The notes under the pieces are model-generated. The model was not told the DNA's origin. It did not search any database and saw only the letters and a list, made by a program, of their open reading frames with translations. Positions 6,080-10,477 of a DNA stretch of 10,477 nucleotides are shown in pieces (positions within the stretch are counted from its first letter, which is position 1; each line of letters begins with the position of its first letter). The stretch lies in the NCBI GenBank assembly GCA_026386835.1, contig JAPLMV010000075.1, forward strand, positions 1 through 10,477, given 5' to 3'. The DNA comes from Planctomycetota bacterium. GTDB lineage: Bacteria; Planctomycetota; Phycisphaerae; Sedimentisphaerales; Anaerobacaceae. The position numbers were made by a program, and so were the translations under genes.

Positions 6080-6127
6080 TTTTCTGCTCCTTTAGTTTGA
6101 GATTATCTTTTTTTATTCATATCCGCT

Positions 6128-7261
6128 TCACGGCTTTACATTGCGCCGGTGGTAGTGCATTTCAATATCCTTTTTGGCACGGGCATCAAGCTTAATCTCG
6201 AACTGTATGGTATCCGCGCCTTTGCGTTCGAATTCCATACTGCACTTTTCCATATCCCATTGGCCCGGAATGTGTTCGATAACCGTAAGAACGGCGGGGC
6301 TGTCCTTAAAATTCTCGACTTTTGCGGTGATTATTTCGTCGGTGTCGTAGAGGGTAGTCTGGCCATCGTTATTTTTCCACAGATTTATTTTTTCATCCTT
6401 CATTTTTCGCTGTGTTACGACTATGTCGCGGCTGTCGCCGATATAAAGCTCCATCTTCTCGCCGACAGGGACAAGACCTGTAACATCTTCGCCCAGAAAG
6501 ATAGTGCTTTTGCTGCCATCGTCCTGAAACAGCCGTGCCTTTCCCCCCCAAAGTGCGAATTTACCCAGACCGCTTTTCGTGTCGTTTACAATTCGATAAC
6601 ATACCGGAATGCCGACATTTTTATTTTCGAGCCGTTCCGGGTCCCAGGGCAGTTTGGCAGCATCGAAAGTCCAGACCTTCTGAATGGGTACTTGCGGCGA
6701 TTCGAGGAAAAGCATCTGCTTTGTTTCCTCGTGGCTGATACTCTGCTCAAAGGCCTGCCCGTAATCGAGCAGCACATTTGCCTTGGCGAAATCCTCGCCT
6801 GAAAAATTCCGCAGCACAAGATAGCTTTTCAAATCGATAGCGGTCTCAGCCTTGTCGGCTATTGCCTTATATGTAATCAGCCGGTCGATATTGCTCAATA
6901 GGTAGCTTATTCGCACCTTCTCGGCGTAATCCTTGTCGCTATTGATTTCCCAGACAAGGGCTGCTTCATCAGGCGGATAACTCACATTAAGCAGTATCAC
7001 CTTATCAGGATGTTCGAGCACGGACAATCGAATCGAGTCGGCATCGATGCTCACGCCCTTCCATGAAAAATCAATCTTGTTAATTCCTTTCTGCAGCGTC
7101 AGCACCCGCTCTTCTTCAATCAGTGTCGCCGTTGGATTATCTAAGCGAACCACCGTTGCCGCCCGCTCAGGAAGCGCAACAAGCTTTATCCTTGCCTGAG
7201 TAACTGCGGCACATGCCAGCACCAGCATAATTGCAATCAGTTTGTTTGCTTTTGCATTCAT
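6128..7261 (-). CDS. Secreted divergent DUF4139-like protein
   Basis: A 377-residue exported protein with a signal peptide (residues 1-23, cleavage likely after TQA). It is a distant paralog of its two neighbours. Shared positions include LTLQKGINKIDFSW (about 54-67; LTLKEGKNSLQFSW in the 4727 protein), VRISYLLSNIDRLITYKA (116-133), YLVLRNFSGEDFAKANVLL (147-165, matching YVRVTNNSGEDYENAQTRL) and a C-terminal half with VPVGEKMELYIGDSRDIV. It lacks the YPY.RPG region and the KEIKKEGLSEYF block of the other two, which explains its shorter length. Function is unknown; export to the periplasm or beyond is inferred from the signal peptide. A strong AAAGGAG Shine-Dalgarno precedes the ATG. The gap to the upstream gene is 24 nt, so it is the third gene of the operon. 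Confidence 0.8.
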   Translation of the reverse strand: MNAKANKLIAIMLVLACAAVTQARIKLVALPERAATVVRLDNPTATLIEEERVLTLQKGINKIDFSWKGVSIDADSIRLSVLEHPDKVILLNVSYPPDEAALVWEINSDKDYAEKVRISYLLSNIDRLITYKAIADKAETAIDLKSYLVLRNFSGEDFAKANVLLDYGQAFEQSISHEETKQMLFLESPQVPIQKVWTFDAAKLPWDPERLENKNVGIPVCYRIVNDTKSGLGKFALWGGKARLFQDDGSKSTIFLGEDVTGLVPVGEKMELYIGDSRDIVVTQRKMKDEKINLWKNNDGQTTLYDTDEIITAKVENFKDSPAVLTVIEHIPGQWDMEKCSMEFERKGADTIQFEIKLDARAKKDIEMHYHRRNVKP

Positions 7262-7285
7262 AATTTAATCTCCTTTCAAATAAAT

Positions 7286-9031
7286 CTATTTTAATTTCGC
7301 AAATGATTCTTCACGCACACTGTGATATGTCGTTACAATATATTCAAATGTCCTTTTGCTTTCCGGCTCAAGTTTCATTCTAAAGCGAGCATGTGCAGCA
7401 TCATACTTTTCGTAGGAAACATCTTTGTCGTTAATCTGCAGTGTCCAATACGCGGTGCCAAATCCCCTTGTAATTTCCACTTCTGCCGCCAGATTGCGAG
7501 TATTGGCAGCTTCCACTTTCCATTTTCGTATTTCGTCCCAGCCGCTCACATTGCCCTTGCTGTCAAACATAAAATTGTCTTTCTTAAAATCCATCAGTGT
7601 GGGCTTAACTGAAACCAGCCGGGCAGGACCGAGATTCAGCTCGACCTTTTCATCTACCGGAATATATTTAACGCTTGTCCCGCCCACATAAGATAAATAT
7701 CCCTCGCTGTCGGCCTGGCTGTATATTCTCATATCGCCGTTTGGTATCGGCGTCTGCCCAAGGTTATGCTCTTTGTCATTTACAAACGTAACAAACCGGA
7801 CGGTATCGCCGCCCCAGCGTTGCTCGTCATATTTATAAAGACTCCCGACATTAATGTCATTGATATCAAACGACAGTAATCTCTTGCCCCATTTATCAGG
7901 TATAGTCTCCGTACCTTCAATCGTATAAAGGAAATATTCGCTGAGACCTTCCTTTTTGATTTCCTTGACGTTAAACTCAAGAAGACTGTTCAGTTTGTAA
8001 TCATACGCTACACCAGCTCCCAAAGCCTGAACTTCCCTTCCTTTAAATCTCTCGTCAAGTATCATTTTTTGTCCAGGCCTATTGTAAGGATATTCACGTT
8101 TTGCAAGCGCTGCTATCTGGTCGAGAGTATGCACTTGGCCGACAATTAGTCTTGTCTGGGCATTTTCATAATCTTCGCCGCTTTTGTTGTCAACTCGAAC
8201 ATAGCCTTGGAGCTTCATTTTTTGTTCATCCGCCGACAACGTCCCCATATAAAATGCCCGCCACGCAATGCCGCTTGTAAAATATGTGATTTCAAACGGC
8301 ACCTGACCGCTTATCTGCGAGCGAATAAGCCAGCGGCCAACGTCTTTTAGCCGGGCAGGAAACACTAATTGCTGAATATCGACTTTATCTTTCTCCTGCA
8401 TCGGCTCTAAATAAAGTGATGTCGGGTCAATTAACGTATTTGCCCACATAAATTGCAGCCAGTTCCACCCCCTTTTTAACGTCAGATTCCGCCTCTCCCG
8501 CACGAAGGTCAAATCCGCAGAATTGTAAATTGTAATCTGCACATTTTCGCGTCTCGGCAGGGTTACCAGTTCTATCGCACTTGCCGGCGCAAATGGCGGC
8601 TGCTCCGGAACTGATTCCTCTGCCATCACGCCTTCTGAAACTTTTCCCAAATCTTGTTCACTTCCCGCCTTTTCGTTCATCGCCACAGCCGCAGGTTTAT
8701 CAAAATTATCCTTCTTGTCCGAAGATACAAGATACGGGCTTTCAGCTTGTCGTTTGGACTCTATTTCTCCTTTGGAAATTTGCTTCTCTTGTGTCTGATT
8801 TCTGAAAAAGAGGGCAACAAACAGGATTAATACCGCTGCCAAAACTGCCGCCGCACCAATCCATGCCGGCCTTCTAAATGGTATAATTCCTGGTTGCTGT
8901 GTTTTGTTAAGTTCGCCGAGAGCTTTTTTTATCAGCGAATCAGCAAACTCTTTCGATGGCTCATTTGCGCCGCCAGCCATTTTGACAAGCCGCTCGATAT
9001 TCTTTTCAAAATTGTTTTCTTTTCGTTCCAT
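7286..9031 (-). CDS. Membrane anti-sigma-factor-like protein with DUF4139 ectodomain
   Basis: A 581-residue single-pass membrane protein. Residues 1-55 are charged and helical, without cysteine or histidine, so there is no HxxxCxxC zinc anti-sigma motif. A single membrane helix follows (about 57-76, GAAAVLAAVLILFVALFF), then a low-complexity charged linker (about 77-150), then a full DUF4139-type domain (about 152-581) closely matching the secreted protein at 4727. Position directly after an ECF sigma gene and this topology (cytoplasmic N-terminus, periplasmic C-terminus) are those of an anti-sigma factor; that role is inferred. The ATG at 9031 is preferred because GAGGG lies about 8 nt upstream; an alternative GTG at 9046 would overlap the sigma stop as GTGA and add five residues but has no ribosome site. 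The coupling suggests translation linked to the sigma gene. Confidence 0.82.
   Translation of the reverse strand: MERKENNFEKNIERLVKMAGGANEPSKEFADSLIKKALGELNKTQQPGIIPFRRPAWIGAAAVLAAVLILFVALFFRNQTQEKQISKGEIESKRQAESPYLVSSDKKDNFDKPAAVAMNEKAGSEQDLGKVSEGVMAEESVPEQPPFAPASAIELVTLPRRENVQITIYNSADLTFVRERRNLTLKRGWNWLQFMWANTLIDPTSLYLEPMQEKDKVDIQQLVFPARLKDVGRWLIRSQISGQVPFEITYFTSGIAWRAFYMGTLSADEQKMKLQGYVRVDNKSGEDYENAQTRLIVGQVHTLDQIAALAKREYPYNRPGQKMILDERFKGREVQALGAGVAYDYKLNSLLEFNVKEIKKEGLSEYFLYTIEGTETIPDKWGKRLLSFDINDINVGSLYKYDEQRWGGDTVRFVTFVNDKEHNLGQTPIPNGDMRIYSQADSEGYLSYVGGTSVKYIPVDEKVELNLGPARLVSVKPTLMDFKKDNFMFDSKGNVSGWDEIRKWKVEAANTRNLAAEVEITRGFGTAYWTLQINDKDVSYEKYDAAHARFRMKLEPESKRTFEYIVTTYHSVREESFAKLK
7923..7957 (-). 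repeat. 35-nt segment identical between DUF4139 paralogs, copy 2
   Basis: Partner of the identical segment at 5367-5401, located in the DUF4139 domain of the anti-sigma-like gene. It may mark gene conversion between the paralogs or a constrained nucleotide signal. Confidence 0.7.
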
Positions 9032-9042
9032 AATCCAGGCCC

Positions 9043-9609
9043 TCACTTTTTCAGAGGCGCTGTCCGTTTAAGTTCCAAACGAAGAGACTCCCTTGCCCGA
9101 TATAACAGACTGTGCACCGCTTTTTCCGTAGCCCCTGTCTGCGAGGCAATATCGCGAGCCGAGAGATTCTCAATATACTTTGCCCTTAGGACGTGCTGTT
9201 CTCTTTCATCGAGCTTACTCAAGGCCGTCCTGACCAACTGGGCAGTTTCAACTCGTTCGAGTATCTCGTCCGGCAGCGGCGCCGCATCAATCGCCTCAAT
9301 GTAGCCTGCGATGTCCCCATCGACACTTGGCCGGCTGGCTCGATTTCTTATCTCAAGGCGGATATTATTGCGGGCGATGCCGAACAGCCATTCTTCGGGA
9401 CACCCTTTCGAAGGGTCAAAGCCCGCACAGCCCCTGACCGCATCAAAGACTGTTTTTTGAACAAGTTCCTCGACAAGCGATGGATTCGGCCACTGCCGCA
9501 TAAACATGCCGTAAAGTTTTGGTATTTCGCTATGCAGCAGCTTCCGCCAAAATTCAGCATCGCCTCTGGCAAGTCCCGCCCAGCTTTGTTGTTTTATTTG
9601 TCCATTCAC
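9043..9609 (-). CDS. ECF-type sigma-70 family RNA polymerase sigma factor
   Basis: A 188-residue two-domain sigma factor of ECF size. Region 2 spans about 28-90, with LVEELVQKTVFDAVRG (45-60) and PEEWLFGIARNNIRLEIR (71-88), the helices that bind the core polymerase and the -10 element. Region 4 spans about 125-182, with LDEREQHVLRAKYIENLSARDIA and the helix-turn-helix TGATEKAVHSLLYRARESL for -35 recognition. No region 3 or C-terminal extension is present. The start is a GTG; no ATG, GTG or TTG occurs in frame further upstream before a stop. The nearest Shine-Dalgarno, AGGAGAAG, is unusually far (about 12-15 nt), which may keep translation low. The gene heads the four-gene operon and is followed by its probable membrane anti-sigma factor. 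ECF genes are often autoregulated, but I cannot point to a confident promoter in the 9610-9871 spacer. Confidence 0.9.
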   Translation of the reverse strand: MNGQIKQQSWAGLARGDAEFWRKLLHSEIPKLYGMFMRQWPNPSLVEELVQKTVFDAVRGCAGFDPSKGCPEEWLFGIARNNIRLEIRNRASRPSVDGDIAGYIEAIDAAPLPDEILERVETAQLVRTALSKLDEREQHVLRAKYIENLSARDIASQTGATEKAVHSLLYRARESLRLELKRTAPLKK

Positions 9610-9776
9610 GTTGTCAAATAACTTCTCCTGGTACCAGTTTCTATATGTATTATGCGCAAAGCGAGCAAATTACTCACGCTTTCTTTGGTATTTTCATAAT
9701 TTTTGCATAAAAAGTCAAATCGGCGGAATCGAAAAACTGTTTGGCCAGGCAGCTCAGAATTTCAATCAAAAAAACG

Positions 9777-9823
9777 TTGCTAAATAATGAATTATTGCTA
9801 AACTTTTGCTGCAATGAATTATT
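9777..9823. promoter_or_regulatory. AT-rich direct and inverted repeats before the nucleotide-sugar dehydrogenase gene
   Basis: TTGCTAAA occurs at 9777-9784 and 9795-9802 (18 bp apart), AATGAATTATT occurs at 9786-9796 and 9813-9823 (27 bp apart), and AATAAT-GA-ATTATT (9783-9796) is an inverted repeat. A TATTAT box (9820-9825) could serve as a rightward -10. The block sits about 50-95 nt before the start codon, between two divergent genes, so it is a good candidate for regulator binding. The rest of the 9610-9871 spacer shows only a 6-bp inverted repeat AAAGCG/CGCTTT (9658-9682). Confidence 0.4.
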
Positions 9824-9871
9824 ATCAGAGCCTGGAGCGTCAGCGACAGGTAGTAAAAGGAGCAATCAACA

Positions 9872-10477
9872 ATGACCGAGTATTCAATAAGCCCGTCAGG
9901 AGAAAAATTCCCCATCCCGCAAAACAGCGAATATGCCGCTGAGTTCAGCCGAATCGAGTCCCTCGCGGCAGCGGCACGAGCCCAAGGCAAAGAAATTGTG
10001 GTCGTTATGGGCGTAGGTTTCGTCGGCGCGGTTATGGCGGCTATCATCGCTGACACCGTCGATAAAACCACCGGCAAGCCCAGCAAGTTCGTTATCGGCT
10101 GCCAGAGGCCAAGTGCCAGAAGCTACTGGAAAATTTCGCTTCTTAACCAGGGTAAATCACCTGTCAAAGCCGAAGACCCCGAAGTTGACCCGATGATTAT
10201 CCGCTGCGTGCTGGACAAGAAAACCCTTGTCGCCACATATAACAGCGACTGCCTGAAACTGGCCGACTGCGTGGTCGTCGATGTCCAGTGTGATTATCTA
10301 AAACAGGAACTCGGAAATATGCGCACGGGAAAAGCGGAAATGGCCGCCCTTGAAGCGACAATGAAAACCATCGCGGAAAAAGTTACTCCAAAATGCCTGA
10401 CACTTATTGAGACGACCGTAGCGCCAGGGACAACGGAATTCGTCGCCTGGCCGATTATGAAAAAGGCCTTTGCCGCC
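9872..10477 (+). CDS. Nucleotide-sugar (UDP-sugar) dehydrogenase, 3' end outside window
   Basis: 202 codons are visible and the frame is open at the right edge. The protein belongs to the UDP-glucose/GDP-mannose/UDP-N-acetylmannosamine dehydrogenase superfamily, which oxidises the C6 of a nucleotide sugar with two NAD+ to a uronic acid used for polysaccharides. Evidence is the Rossmann motif GVGFVG (47-52), NQGKSPVKAEDPEVDPMI (92-109, the NAGKSPI.EPGL-type loop), ADCVVVDVQ (131-139), and LIETTVAPGTTE (178-189), a hallmark family segment. The sugar cannot be told from this half; the catalytic cysteine lies beyond the window. About 40 residues precede the dinucleotide motif, whereas typical members start within 10. 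The ATG at 9872 has a strong Shine-Dalgarno (AAAAGGAG, 9 nt away). It is divergent from the sigma operon. Confidence 0.88.
   Translation, partial: MTEYSISPSGEKFPIPQNSEYAAEFSRIESLAAAARAQGKEIVVVMGVGFVGAVMAAIIADTVDKTTGKPSKFVIGCQRPSARSYWKISLLNQGKSPVKAEDPEVDPMIIRCVLDKKTLVATYNSDCLKLADCVVVDVQCDYLKQELGNMRTGKAEMAALEATMKTIAEKVTPKCLTLIETTVAPGTTEFVAWPIMKKAFAA

Noticed and set aside
6149..6802. A 217-residue plus-strand frame
   Set aside because: It is antisense to the divergent DUF4139-like gene, which has a signal peptide, a strong ribosome site and a paralogous sequence.
9658..9682. Terminator between the sigma operon and the dehydrogenase
   Set aside because: The 6-bp stem has a 13-nt loop and no T-run, and the flanking genes are divergent, so none is expected.
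9826..9862. JUMPstart/ops-like element before the nucleotide-sugar dehydrogenase (GACAGGTAGTA)
   Set aside because: It resembles GGCGGTAG only loosely, and the rest of the element is missing.

Overview
The window looks like a chromosomal stretch from a Gram-negative-type bacterium. I lean towards Planctomycetota (Phycisphaerae/Sedimentisphaerales-like), because it joins an ECF sigma factor to a membrane anti-sigma-like protein with a DUF4139 ectodomain, and carries a divergent YchF-like GTPase next to an Fe-S hydro-lyase beta subunit. This is a family-level impression from memory; no ribosomal or other phylogenetic marker is present.

Layout, left to right. (1) 1-200, minus strand: the N-terminus of a zinc polyol/sorbitol dehydrogenase, cut by the window edge, with its own sigma-70-type promoter. 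(2) 361-1613, plus strand: an AT-rich two-gene unit, a DUF488 protein followed by a protein with a C-terminal Cys/His cluster; its base composition differs sharply from the gene to its right. (3) 1610-3220, minus strand: a tight pair, fumarase/tartrate-dehydratase-type beta subunit followed by a divergent YchF-family GTPase. No alpha subunit lies upstream; a degenerate 19-bp tandem repeat ending in a perfect hairpin sits there instead. (4) 3452-4099, plus strand: a precorrin-2 dehydrogenase (siroheme synthesis) with a -10 box almost on top of its start codon. (5) 4100-4660: a long stretch without a convincing gene but with several inverted repeats. (6) 9609 down to 4727, minus strand: a four-gene operon reading ECF sigma factor, membrane anti-sigma-like/DUF4139 fusion, divergent secreted DUF4139-like protein, secreted DUF4139 protein, closed by an intrinsic terminator at 4662-4692. 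(7) 9872 to the right edge, plus strand: the 5' part of a nucleotide-sugar (UDP-sugar) dehydrogenase, preceded by an AT-rich region with direct and inverted repeats.

How the genes may work together. The most interesting unit is the sigma operon. The ectodomain of the putative anti-sigma factor is a paralog of the two exported proteins encoded after it, so a transmembrane signalling system may have a sensor domain and its soluble partners derived from the same fold. The divergently transcribed polysaccharide-precursor gene next door suggests, only by position, an envelope or exopolysaccharide context. The second unit of interest is the low-GC DUF488/Cys-rich pair, which looks like a mobile accessory module of unknown function.
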